DNA of 64,000 nt, taken from Costus lasius. Its lineage: Eukaryota; Streptophyta; Magnoliopsida; Zingiberales; Costaceae. The translations under genes and the position numbers were made by a program. The stretch covers positions 85,777,178 to 85,841,177 of the forward strand of contig CM050449.1 of assembly GCA_027563935.2 (NCBI GenBank), in the 5' to 3' direction. Below, piece by piece: positions 35,390-46,264 of this stretch. How positions within the stretch are numbered: the first letter of the stretch is position 1; the number at the start of each line of letters is the position of its first letter. The notes below the pieces were generated by a model. It was given only the letters and a program-made list of their open reading frames with translations. It did not search any database and was not told the origin of the DNA.

Positions 35390-37410
35390 TTTTTGAATTT
35401 TATTAATTTTTGCATTCTTAGTTTTTGGTTTTTGATTTTTTTTAAATTTTAATAAATTTCTGCAGCATGTATTGATGAATTTTTATCTTTTAATAAGTTG
35501 TTTTATGTGCAGGAATTTTTGGAAAATTTTTACATAAAGAAAAGGTATCCGACGAGACGTTCACAGGCGTGGCCGTGAGTCACTCACGGCCGTAAATGTA
35601 ACTTTTGCAGATGGATTTACGTCATAGAAACTTTTATGGCCGCAACCGTGAACGGCTCATGAACCATGAAAACCTGATTTCTCATTGATTCCTTCCACCT
35701 CAGGCGACAGATCTCTATTCCCAACCTTCCTTCATCACCAGCGGCCCTGTCCGTTGATCTCCCGATGAGATTTCGGCCGGATATCATCAGGAAGCGCCGG
35801 ACATTCGCAAGAACACGAGTTCGCCGCTGAAGCTTGATTTCAGCACGATTTTTGCTTAAATTTGTGAGAGTCTCTTACCTAACTATTACATTTGGTTTCT
35901 CTATTCGATTTACATGCTTTTGCACTGATTTGGAACCGAGATTATTTGATTCTTGAGTGAGATTTATGCAAAATCGTGGTTGAAGTTTTCTAGAGTAATT
36001 GTAGCTTCGCAATTTTTGCAAAAACTCTGTATATTTGTGTTGGTATATGATGTTTGTGATTTGACATATATGATGGTTTTTGATGTATTTGGATGCATGA
36101 TGTTGATTTGGGATGTATTTAGGTATTATACTGAATTTTGATATTAAAAATGGTAAATGTGATTTAGATATTGAAACATGACAATATTTGAAGTTTGAAA
36201 CTTGTTTACACTGTAAAAATTGATTGTCATTAATGTGATGCAGTTTCTAAATTTTTCTATGCCATGTTTTCATATTTTGATATAATTGCATAGGGAATCA
36301 CTATATATTTTAAAAGGAACTCTTGCAAAATTTTTCTAAAATCTGTCATTCATTGATTTTAATGTTTATGTATATGCAACAATTTAAGTCTAGGGTGTCC
36401 TTCATATATTACTTTTTCTTCAAAGCTTTACAGATATGAATTTTTAATGTTTATGATTGTTAAGGATAAATAAATCTGTTTTATCCTTAATTCTAGACTT
36501 AGGAAACATCTTGAGTGATTGATTTAATGACTTAGGGAATTTTTAAAATTTCATGTAAACTTAAATTGTTGAGTAAATTCAATTTTGGTATTGATAAAAT
36601 TTATATGTGAATTGTTATATGTTCAAACGACACGTGCATAATATCTTGTTACTTGAAGTTTAATTTATCTATTTATGCTTGATGGAAATTTTTATGAATA
36701 GAAAATTGGTGATATTTCTTTAAACTGAGATTTACTCCAACTCCTCTAGTTGAGAAATCTTAAGTCATGAGTTAAATTATACCATTGTTTGGTATACTTT
36801 AAATCTGTTGTGATCAAGTAACAGAGGGAGAACTTTTAAATAAATATCTATCCCTCTTGTAGAAAGATCAACAACGATTTAAATATCATGCCACTGATCG
36901 GCTTTCTCCAGAAATAAGAAAAAAAAAAGAGAAAAAGAAGAGAATAAAAAATGGAGAAAAAGAGAAAGCTGTAGGTCAAGTGGACAACTCCGCTGACTTT
37001 CATAATTGAGACTATGAGTTAAATTATACTACTCTGTGGTATACTTTAAACAATGTTATGATGCTAATAGGAAAGGGCATATAACCGTTTAAAGACCAAA
37101 TTGCTTTAAATATCTCTTATTTTTAACATCACCAAGATTCTTGAAATAAATTTTTATCTATTGAGTAAAATAGATTTATTAAGTTGAAAGTATGTGATAT
37201 TTAGTGTGTGAAGAATGAATATTATGACATGAATTGTGAATTTTATCCTTCTTGGATTGTAACCTATTGGGAATTTATCTCTATTATGATTTTTCTTGAA
37301 TTACTTGAGTTTGAAAGGTTGATTACTTAATTTGTGGACTAAGGATATTATTAGGAGCTAAAACAAATGAGTGTTCCTTATCTTTACATTATTTATACAT
37401 ATCAAGGTAT
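35390..37410 (+). other. Non-coding 3' half of element D
   Basis: AT-rich, no gene. 35555-35680 has several CACGGCCGT-type palindromes like those of the LTR. A second PPT-like tract, CAATTTAAGTCTAGGGTGT, lies at 36379-36397, about 1 kb before the real PPT. 36905-36970 is an A/G-rich run. Confidence 0.7.
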
Positions 37411-37446
37411 TGCTTGAGGACAAGCAAATTTTAAGTCTAGGGTTTT
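37411..37446 (+). other. Terminal hairpin + polypurine tract (D)
   Basis: TGCTTG-AGGA-CAAGCA perfect stem, then AATTTTAAGTCTAGGGTTTT up to the 3' LTR at 37447. Confidence 0.85.
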
Positions 37447-38853
37447 TGATGCGTTGCATTTACACCATGTTTTTGCCTATGTTTTAGATCATATTATGGG
37501 CTTAATTGAATGATTTTATGCAATTTTTAGTGTTTTTGCTTCACTTTGCATAGAATCTTCACTTTTCTTGGTTTTTATGAAAATATAGGTAAAAAGGCAC
37601 AAAAATGATGGATTTTGAGAGTTTTGAGGCCATATTATGATTCCCGAGGAAATCATGAGCTTACACGTCGAATTTGGAGTCAAAATAGTGAAGAATGCAA
37701 AAATTACGGCCTTGGCCGTAATTATGGATTAGCCGTAATTTTGAGTTCGAGCAGAAGGCGAAAAACGGCTAAGTTAAAAAGCTCACAAAAACTTTCACGG
37801 GTGAGGCCATGAGTCCATCACGGGTCGTGAATATTTCTGTGACTTAAGTGCTATACACACAAAGGCTTTCACGGCCGTGGCCATGAACGTGTTACGGACC
37901 GTGAAAACGTCCGCCCTTTTCGGTTTTTCACTCGGTTTGACTCCAAATTGAACGAGAATTGAACCAAACTCTCCAGAAACCTTCCCACTCGGGTTCTATA
38001 CTGATTAGATAAAAGGAAGGGTTTTGGAAGGGTTGCGGGGGCTTCTCGGCATGAAAACGTGAGGAGGTTGCGGGTGGCGGCGGAAATCAGTTTTAGGGAA
38101 AAATTCCGGCGAGAGATCATGCAAAGGAGGAGATTTGACGCTTCATCTTCATCACCAGATCGAGGGGAAGTGTTCTAATTTCTATCCTAGTGTCTTTTTG
38201 CATCACTTTTGAGAGATTACATGTTGAATTCATCGATGAACGTAGTGTTTTCTTTGAACATGAACGTGCAAACTATTCTTTGGGATTTGGGGAATAGCCC
38301 GTTGACGATTTATGGATTGAATATATTGTTTTAAATCTTTTACATGAATTTTATAGATTTCATTTGATTAGAATTGTGTTATTCCGTAATTTACCCTGAT
38401 CAAGTAACTTTACGTCTTAGACGTTGCGAGAAGGACCGAGAGGTGAATCGCAACGTCGGAACTATTCTTTTCAAACCTACGAATCCTATCACGAGAGTAG
38501 TTCGGATTCATTTAAAGGATTCACATGGTTTTTCATAGAACTTAATGGGTCTAATTACGTTAGCTATCACGAGAGTAGGGAGTTAGCATAGTTAGATACC
38601 GGATTACGCTTCGAGAGGAGGTAATCTGTACCTTAGGAAAAATTCCTTTCAAAACTATAATTTTCTGATCAAAGATATATTTTTATTAAATTCATAATCG
38701 TCAGCGTGGTGAAACCCTAAATCCTGATTTTATCCGGACTGATTTTTACTAAAAACGTTGCCTCTGTTTTTGATACTTGACCGCCTGATCCTCGTTGGGA
38801 ACGATAATCTTTTTATTACTTCGATAAATCCGTGCACTTGCGGATTGCTATCA
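37447..38853 (+). repeat. 3' LTR of element D
   Basis: 1407 bp, TGATGCGTTG...GCTATCA. It lacks about 75 bp near 38770 that the 5' LTR has (the segment containing AAGTGTCCAAAAC). Otherwise close to the 5' copy, with scattered substitutions. Confidence 0.94.
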
Positions 38854-38858
38854 GGACC

Positions 38859-39778
38859 CCACAACCACATCAGCAATACAGCCAAAGAGTGTGCCGCAAA
38901 GGTTGTGGCCCAACCCACGACTTCCATGTTCTGCTGTTTTGTCGCAATGTGCTTGGAGCGCGTCTAACTGCCTCCGCCACCACCCGTATGCTGAAGAATT
39001 AAAGGACTTGCGCCCCTGCAGGAGTAGTTGATAGTTGGTAGGATTATATTCTAGTTCGTTTTATGTCGCAGCCTGACCACTTTTTGGTAGTTAGTTTGTT
39101 TGGATGTTGTCCCCTTGTCTTGTTCACCTCTTTATCTTATAAAAGAGAGGGGCTGGCCCGCATTCATCTTTAGTTCTCTTGGTGAGTAGAGACCTCCTGG
39201 TGAGCTGAGAGCCTCCAGCGCGTGGAAGTCAAAGTCGGTGCTTCGTCTTCGGAGTTTGTACGGGTCGAGGGCACCCCCTTGATTCCAAGTTGTTCCCCTT
39301 TCCCTGCTTTCAAAGAAGTAAATCCCACCCCACCGGTGGATCAGGTTCGCCTGTTTTTTCCACTTCATTGCATACATTTCTGCTGTGGTTTTCATCCCTT
39401 CACCCACGAATATCCGTTCGTCGGAGGCGTGGTTGGTTCTCTTGTTTGTTTGGTGTGTTTTCAGTTACATATGCATGTGAGCAGAATCCTGCACCTCCGC
39501 TGCCCTTCAAACATGCTAAGCTTAAAGTGCTAAGGAGCTTGCTAAATTGCTATAAGGTTAGTCCGTTACATTCCGTAGTTGGGTGCCGTTAAGTTCTTCT
39601 CGCATTCGTGTTGCCCCGATTGAGCTCGACGCTGTTTTCATCGTGCCTTCCTCGTGTTTTCCCTGCATTTTCGACGCGTTTTCGCTTTCCTCGTCTCACG
39701 ACCCTCTCCCATTTTCGCGTGCATCGTGTAACACCCTAGAGTATGGCTCTAAGGACCCTCCCACCCATTAGTAGCTTC
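38859..39778. other. Unclassified sequence right of element D, possible LTR of another element
   Basis: No domain found. A purine-rich GCAGGAGTAGT (about 39018-39028) precedes TGATAGTTGG, and a TATA-like box follows 110 bases later, which is how a 3' LTR would look. No partner copy is available to test this. Short ORFs at 39222-39592 overlap in several frames and are not supported. Confidence 0.35.
39138..39148 (+). promoter_or_regulatory. TATA-like box
   Basis: TTATAAAAGAG in a region that otherwise resembles an LTR. Promoter activity is inference only. Confidence 0.35.
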
Positions 39779-40053
39779 ATCACATGGTTAACTTAGGGTC
39801 AACCTGCCAAAAATGAAGTTTGGCTCCAATCAGTTTCCTCCATCTCATCAGGCACATCTGCGCAGATAGAATCTCTCAAATCGATCTGATTCTTATTTTG
39901 ATCATAAGGCTACTCGATCAAAGCGAGAACTCAATTATAAAGGTGTGCGACCCTGTAGGTTCCTCATATGCTGGTAGTGATGAACTCATGTCATCACAAG
40001 CAACGAGTGGCATCTAGCAATGCATCACTATTGCACAAGTCCTTAGAATAGCT
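39779..40053 (-). repeat. copia LTR fragment, antisense piece
   Basis: Matches plus-strand bases of the C1 LTR around 3590-3870 (GTCAACC.GCCAAAAATGAAG, GTGTGCGACCCTGTAGG, TCATCACAAGCA). It ends where an oppositely oriented LTR terminus begins. Confidence 0.8.
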
Positions 40054-40502
40054 TGTTGGCGTATATACCCTAGGACCTAGTTTTGGTCCATCTTTGTACT
40101 ACTTAACTCTGAGATTTATATATCTTTCTGACATTGTCATTATTAGTGTTTGTTTACATATGTGATTATGTACTCACATGATAATGTCCCTAGAGACAGA
40201 TTGGATCTATGCTCAAATGATTGTCCCCAGTCGATGTACCTGAGTGGATATGAGACAGCTCTAGTACTTGTGAGACTAGTATATGTACTGGTTAGGCACA
40301 AGGTGGTAACGCAGACATATGGGTATATCAGTTAGTGGATATACTCGATAGACCCACTGTGAGGCAATGACTTGGTGTCATGAGTTATCCTCACAAGTGA
40401 TAGGAGATGCATTGATCCCTTGACTTGAGGTCATTGGCCATTCTATATGGTTAGGGACATGCTTTGATACAACCTAACACCACGCCGTAGTTGGATGCCT
40501 TG
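40054..40502 (+). repeat. copia LTR fragment, sense piece starting at an exact LTR terminus
   Basis: Starts TGTTGGCGTATATACCCTAG, the sense LTR start of the C1/C2 family, runs for about 450 bp and breaks off into Athila sequence at about 40502. Opposite in orientation to the adjoining fragment. Confidence 0.85.
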
Positions 40503-41546
40503 GCTACCCACAATAAGATGTTAGAGAGCCAGATAGCTTAGCAAGCGAGTACTTCTAGTAGGCCCATAGGGAAACTTCCGGGACAACCAGAGATGAATCC
40601 CAAGGAACACTGTAATGCCGTCACTATTGTGAATGGCGAACACATTGATGTACCTGGATAGCCTATTGAGAACCTAGCACTTGAAGATTTCGAGGACAAG
40701 CCTGAGGAGACTTTCCCTGAAATAGAGAAATGTGAGGAGAAGGAGAAAGTGGAAAAATATGTAGGTCCACCTGCCTATGTTCCACTAGTTCCTTTGCCCC
40801 AGAGGCTATTGAGGATGGATCAGAGAAAACCTGACATTGGGAAGCTTGAAGTAAAGGGCGGCCAAGTAAGTAAGGTCGTAGAAATAACAAAGGTAAAAGA
40901 TCCTGGAGACATTTCAATTCCCTGCCAAGTTGGTAAAATCTTTGTTAAACATGCTTTATGTGACTTCGGAGTGAGCGTAAGTTTGATGTCCTCATATATG
41001 ATTGAGAAAGTAGATAGTGGAGAAATAAAACGTACTGAGATTTCTGTTCAATTTGCTAATGGTTTTATTCAACAGCCTATTGGAATTTTAGAGAATGTGT
41101 TTGTTAAAGTTGATAATTTTTCTATCTTGACTGATTTTATAATTGTTGATACGAAAGAAGATACTAAGTCACCTGTTATTTTAGGTAGACCATTTTTAGC
41201 AAGTACAAGGGATGTTATAGATATGTTAAATGAGATATTAACGTTGAATTTGTGTGAAAATAAATTGATTTATTATTTCTCTTTAAAAGCTAAAAAGTTT
41301 TGTTTTGTAGGTTCCCATCAATCCTCTGAAGTGAAGGGAAACAAATTCAATGATGGAAAAAATTTTAAAGTTGATGAATGTCCCTTAGAAAATCTCTTGA
41401 AGCATGAAAGGGATAAGGAGAAGAAGGATAGAGCATGGGCACTGTCTCAAATTTCAAGGTTAAACCCATGTAATGACTTGCAAAGGCGCGGAGATGAACA
41501 ACTACCCATTATTCACTACGCCTCTAATTCACCTGAAGGACAATAA
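40503..41546 (+). pseudogene. Athila-like gag C-terminus and protease remnant (E)
   Basis: 40503-40748 is decayed gag C-terminus (NPKEHCNA block, matched by DPKEHCNAITTRSG in F). From 40749 an open 265-codon frame covers the gag-protease linker (YVGPPAYVPLVPLPQRLL) and a retropepsin-like domain: KDPGDISIPCQVG, catalytic loop LCDFGVSVSLM (Asp kept; the usual LGAS is FGVS) and ILGRPFLAST. After the protease comes a Lys-rich tail and a stop at 41544, with no RT. Compared with F, all of RT, RNase H and integrase is missing, yet the conserved post-ORF motif follows the stop directly. It is therefore either a clean internal deletion or a gag-protease-only subfamily. Confidence 0.85.
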
Positions 41547-41554
41547 GCACTGCT

Positions 41555-41602
41555 TGGTCAAGCTAATGACCTTAAACAAGTGCTTATTGGGAGGCAACCT
41601 AG
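41555..41602 (+). other. Athila-type conserved post-ORF motif (E)
   Basis: GGTCAAGCTAATGACCTTAA followed by ACAAGTGCTTATTGGGAGGCAACC, ten bases after the gag-protease stop. Confidence 0.8.
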
Positions 41603-42356
41603 AGGCTTTGAACTTTATTCATTCCAGCATCTTTAGTTTCGATTTTTCTTTACTTAATTTATCTTCTTATAATTTTTAGAGAATTTTATTAGCATGTTTT
41701 GATGAATTTTTATATAGGAAAAACACTCTAAATTTGTTGTTTTACATGCAAAAATTTTTTTGGAAATTTTTTGAAATTTTTCTAGTGAAAAACGAAGTCA
41801 AAGCGCGAGATTTACGGCCAGACCCATAAATATCGCGCAGTCGTGATTTTAATTATAACTAAGACTGTACACAAAGGAGGAATTACGGTCGTAGCCGTGA
41901 AGCTTTTATGGACTGTAAGTTCTTACGGTTTAAACTTAACAGGCGAGTTAGGGTTTATGCCCACGCTCGTGAAACACCGATTTTCGACGATTCCTCCTTC
42001 CTGCGGCTACGAAACCCTTCCACCACCCTTCCTCTAATCCCAGTGACTAATTTTTGGCGATCTTCCACTGGATTTCAGCCGGAATTCGCGAAGAACCACC
42101 GCTCGTATGCATGCACGCCCAGAACTAGTTTTCGCCCGATTCGGACCAGATTTCTGCACGATTTAGTGAGCAAACTCTTCTTAACTTTACTCTTCAGTAC
42201 CAGTAGTGATTTTGCCTACTCTTTGCATCGTTTTGGAGTTGTTTGATTGGATTTATGGATCGATTTTCTTTCAAACTTCGTGGACGCTTTTTCAAGATTA
42301 CTATAGCATTCACGATTTTGAGTTAAAACCTGCAAATTTGAGATTGATTTGACATC
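41603..42356 (+). other. Non-coding spacer of element E
   Basis: AT-rich at first, then a stretch with ACGGCC/CCGTGA-type palindromes (41810-41930) resembling those in D at 35555-35680. A GC-richer leader precedes the ORF at 42357. No domain seen. Confidence 0.6.
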
Positions 42357-43065
42357 ATGGCACCGAGGAGGTCAGTGAGGACTAGGCCCTATGGGGCAGT
42401 GAGGAAGGAGAGTGTACGAGGACCGTATCTTCCTATGTATCCTAGATATAGGATGGTTCATGGAGTGCTCCCGGAGAGATTCAAGCTAGCACATATGTCA
42501 GCCGTGGAGTCTCCGATCCTAGTCAGTTTGTATCTTCCTTCCGATACACCATGGGAGTATCCGCATGCTACAGACGAGGTTGATACTGAGAGGGTGCCAT
42601 TAGCTCCCAGCACACTCTCAGCTCCTAGTACATCACAGGCAGCAGTACCCGAGCTAGTTAGCTCTCCAGAGTTGGATATCATATCACAGAGGCCTGCTGA
42701 TATGCCAAAGAGCCGTGACCAGAGACTACGGAGATATCTGTGGTACCCCCAGCGCTAACATCTGCAGTAGTTTTGATGGAGCATGTAGCTGAGTAACAGA
42801 CTGATGCTACTCCTATGGATATGGAGGAGACTGCCACTTCAGAGCTTCCTACTGATTTACTAGAGTCTACAGTCCCTGCTGACACTCAGACTATGTAGGT
42901 GGATGCTCCACATGATGTAGTTCAAACTCCTGAGATTTCTTCGCCATCTTCAGTACAGGGAGACGTACTTATCCCTGTGGCTGCTACACTAGAGCTGCCA
43001 GATATTGAGGAGGGATCTCCTGAGATATTTGCAGATTTATCGGAGATTGTTGTATCCAACAAGTA
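42357..43065 (+). pseudogene. Unrecognised ORF in the post-pol position of Athila-like element E
   Basis: An Arg-rich start (MAPRRSVRTRPYGAVRKE) runs to a stop at 42756-42758. The same kind of Ser/Pro/Glu-rich sequence then continues in other frames (MDMEETATSELPTDLLES; AATLELPDIEEGSPEIFAD) to about 43065, with at least three breaks. It lies after the conserved post-ORF motif, where Athila elements carry a third, env-like ORF. No transmembrane segment or known domain is visible in what remains, so I only place it by position. Confidence 0.5.
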
Positions 43066-43103
43066 GATAAATAAAACTTATCTTTGACGGCGTAGCCAAA
43101 GAC

Positions 43104-45014
43104 TTGTTATACCCAAATACTTGTATGTCCGCAAGTGCACGGATATTCGAAGTAATAAAAGATATTGAACCCACAGAGACCTCGTCTGTCAAGTACCGAA
43201 TAATTGATTTCTTGCTATCTAGGCAATCAAAACTATGCAAGTAAAATTCCGAAAGCTAAACAAAATCACCAGAGAGAGAAAACTGGGACTAGGGTTTCAT
43301 TCACTTTAATTTCTATGATTAGATGTGAATAGATGATCGTCAGTTTAATTTTATCTTGATAAAGACATAATCTACATCATAAAAGGATCATCTCACTTTC
43401 GTGCAGACAATCATGCAGGGACCAATCCTCTCTTTCGCGCAAGATCTATCCCAAGCAGAAAATAAGTAGATCATCAAACAAAGAACTCAAGGATCACTTT
43501 CATGCATCCGAATTATAAGTTGATCGTCACAAGTGGAATATTAAGGATCACTTTTGTGCAACCGAGTCTCAACACGAGTTCTACTTATGGTTCCCCAACG
43601 TTCCGATCCTTGCTTTCGCACCAGATCACCACGTTTGACAAATTGACTCAATCCTAGGTTCATATTATTAATCTTGGCAAGTAACTACTAAAATCAAGAG
43701 ATAAGAACTAACCTAATTTCTTACGGGAAGCTCATAACATGCAATTCTAGGGTTCCAAGTTCTCAAGCAAGTCACCTTTCGGTCCTTATTGCGAGAATTC
43801 TAAAACATAATTAACTACATGAACCTATGGAGAATCAAAGAACAATCATCGCACAAGTAAAATTATCATGCTAAAATTATACATGACAATATGATGGAAA
43901 ATTTATCTAATCATTTAGAAATCAAAGGGAATTACTCCCCCATGTCCCATAAAAAGTTTAAGCTATCATAGAGAAAAGATTACAATAATCCATAGTGTCA
44001 AGTGTAAGAAATCAAAGAAAAAGGGGAAGAACAAATAACCACAAGCGTAATTTCCAATCGTGAACAGTGCCGGCGACCGTTTTTTTGTTGATTTCTCCTT
44101 TGTCTGAGATCCTTTTGCTTTAAAACTTCTGGAGCACCTTCTCCTCCTCTATGCATAGCTTCCCCTTAAATTTCACGGCCAGAGATGCGTTGTACACTTC
44201 CCGGCAGTGAAACCCTTGGCGGCGGCATGTAACTCGATTTCTCCCTCAATGGTGGACGAAAATTAGGGATTTTGGTGTCTCCTCTCTCATCTCGTCCAAA
44301 GCTCCCTTTTTCCTTCTTACGGATCTTCCAATTATTGCCTGGATCATCCGCAATCGATCGCGCAAAAATCGGGCTTCAAAAAGTTCGTGAAAATCGCGTC
44401 TTCAGAATAGAATTACGGCCGTGGTTTTGGTTACGGCACTGCCGTAATTTCTTTAAGTTCTTCTATAGAGGATTCGGCCACAATTATGGCACCGTGAAAT
44501 GACTTACGGCGGTACCATATTTTACCCAAATCTCTCAGGTCGGAAAATACACCAAAATACGGCACCGTGGAAATAATTACGGCCCTGCCGTAAACTCTAG
44601 AAATCTTTCAGGTGAAAAGTAGATTGAAATTACGGCCCGTGAAATTCTTTACGGCAGTGCCGTAATTTCCAAAAAAGTTTCTAGACGAAAAATTCCCAAA
44701 TTACGGTAGTGCTCTGATATTACGGTAGTACCATAATATAGATTATGGCCCTGCTGTAATTTGGTCTGAAACTCCAATCTTCATGAAATTTGTCATGTAA
44801 TCTCCTCTTGATGGTGGGAATTCATCCATGCATCTGAATTGCTTGAAAACGCCTGAAAATCATGCCTTTTTACCTGAAAATAATCAAAAACCAAAAAGAG
44901 TATAGATTCCGCGATAATTGATAAAATAGGCATAAAAATAAGCAAAGGGTGTAAATATGACACAAGAATATCTATAAAATGGCGTGAAATTTACTATAAA
45001 TTTCCGTGTCATCA
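43104..45014 (-). repeat. Athila-like LTR, 3' LTR position of element F
   Basis: In sense it starts TGATGACACGG at 45014, directly after a hairpin+PPT. It ends near 43104 (...TATAACA) or 43122 (...ACATACA); the two candidates cannot be separated without a partner. It aligns with the LTR at 63527 onwards but differs at roughly one base in five in the first 150 bases by eye. So it is either an old pair or an LTR of a different subfamily. Carries the palindrome cluster at 44405-44765. Confidence 0.82.
44405..44765. repeat. Cluster of ACGG/CCGT imperfect palindromes in LTR
   Basis: Within 360 bp there are about ten blocks of the type ATTACGGC...GCCGTAAT (for example GGTTACGGCACTGCCGTAAT at about 44428 and TTTACGGCAGTGCCGTAATT at about 44650). 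Spaced irregularly every 30-60 bases; each can fold on itself or pair with neighbours. Confidence 0.85.
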
Positions 45015-46197
45015 AACACATAAGGCTCAAACTTTGCTTGTCCTCAAGCAAAAATCAAAAATTGATCATAGGCATAGATTTTCTCCTGAAGAATAAATTT
45101 CTAAAATATAATCTCTAATGGAAAATTCCACTAATTGCTTCATAAAATTTTAAATAAATATATCATCTTATGAATTCAATCCTTAAGATCCTCAACTTAA
45201 TCAAATAAAACTTTGCAACTTGTATAAAAGTAGAATTTTAGTCTCATGAATTCATCTAAGTTTCAGTTCAAGTCTATCATACCTTTGTTTACAAGAATAA
45301 GATATCCAAAGTCTTTTTCCACTCAAAATTTTCTTTTTCTTCATTTTTCTTTTTATTCTTTTCGTGTTTTTGGTGGTATGTACCCACATAGATACACACT
45401 TTTTATTGGGACTTCAACTCTTGTCTTAAGTACCACTGTAAATTTTACACAATGCCAAGTAGAGAAGTCATTTTCTTTTTCTTTCTCTCTATTTTTTTTT
45501 TCTTTTCAGATTTCAACTCATATCTTCGGTACCACTGCAAATTTTACATAGTGCCAAGTAGGGGAGTCTCTCACTCTTTTTTTTTTTTTGAATCTTGGAT
45601 TTTCTCCTCCCAACAAATAGCAAGATAGACTAAACATCAACTAGATTAATCAATTGACATCAATTCAAAATTACACTCATATGTTATATTTATTTAACAA
45701 GTAGTTTCACTTTTAAATCAAATTCTTCAAATAATATATCCACCTAAAATCTTATTCATCAATCAATGAAAAATTTCAAAAGTAGATATATATTAGAGAA
45801 ATAAATTTGACATGATAGGTCTAGATCTAATCACGTGCATAAATTCATTCGTCATCAAGAAAATCATTTTATCTATAGAATCACGACATGATAATCAGAA
45901 AACAGCGGACGCAAGAAGTTTGGAAGATGAAACATCGATGGGGAAGATGAAACATCGATGGGGAAGATGAATTTCAAAGAAGTGAAGAAAAATGAATACT
46001 CACAACGTTTTACTTATTAGCATCTGATCCAATCTCTTTCGTGTCTCTAGGGTAGCTAAGTCGGTGTAGGAACTGGTGGAAACACAGATGTCGTTACGCC
46101 AAATTTGATTCTTCCTACGAAAAGAGAAGAAAAATTAGTTCTAAAAGCAGAAGTAAAAATACAGAAAAGTAAATGAGAATAAGCTGAAGATAGAGTG
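45015..46197 (-). other. 3' non-coding region of element F
   Basis: In sense order it runs from the post-ORF motif to the LTR. The terminal hairpin TGCTTG-AGGA-CAAGCA lies at 45035-45050, followed in sense by TTTGAGCCTTATGTGTT as a degenerate PPT. A block of about 55 bp containing TGTAAAATTTACAGTGG-type sequence occurs twice (about 45415-45470 and 45511-45574) and matches single copies in the three-LTR element (9190-9250, 14757-14815). No gene. Confidence 0.75.
45922..45970. repeat. 20-bp tandem repeat, 2.5 copies
   Basis: GGAAGATGAAACATCGATGG twice in tandem, then GGAAGATGA. A short local duplication in the 3' non-coding region of F. Confidence 0.9.
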
Positions 46198-46247
46198 CTT
46201 GGGTTGCCTCCCAATAAGCGCTAATTTAAAGGTCTTTAGCTTGACTG
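46198..46247 (-). other. Athila-type conserved post-ORF motif (F)
   Basis: The minus strand reads GTCAAGCTAAAGACCTTTAA followed by ATTAGCGCTTATTGGGAGGCAACCC. It lies about 20 bases after the end of pol. TTGGG...CCCAA can pair around AGGCAA. Confidence 0.82.
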
Positions 46248-46264
46248 TTCTGCAGTCAGATTTG

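Larger units (their letters stand above)
31122..38853 (+). mobile_element. Non-autonomous Athila-like element D, complete
   Basis: 5' LTR 31122-32606, PBS, leader with a DNA-transposon insertion, one ORF (33909-35330), an Athila-type motif, non-coding sequence, hairpin+PPT, 3' LTR 37447-38853. Perfect TSD GGACC at 31117-31121 and 38854-38858. No protease, RT, RNase H or integrase anywhere inside. Related by PBS, motif and PPT hairpin to the three-LTR element and to F. It probably moved using enzymes from an autonomous relative. Confidence 0.94.

Noticed and set aside
30260..38871. Possible outer LTR from TGATGTAGG (about 30262) to ACATCA (about 38871) enclosing D
   Set aside because: Flanking 5-bp sequences do not match and the left end still aligns with the copia LTR remnant.
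39222..39592. Two overlapping ORFs of about 100 codons
   Set aside because: Mutually overlapping frames in LTR-like sequence, no domain.
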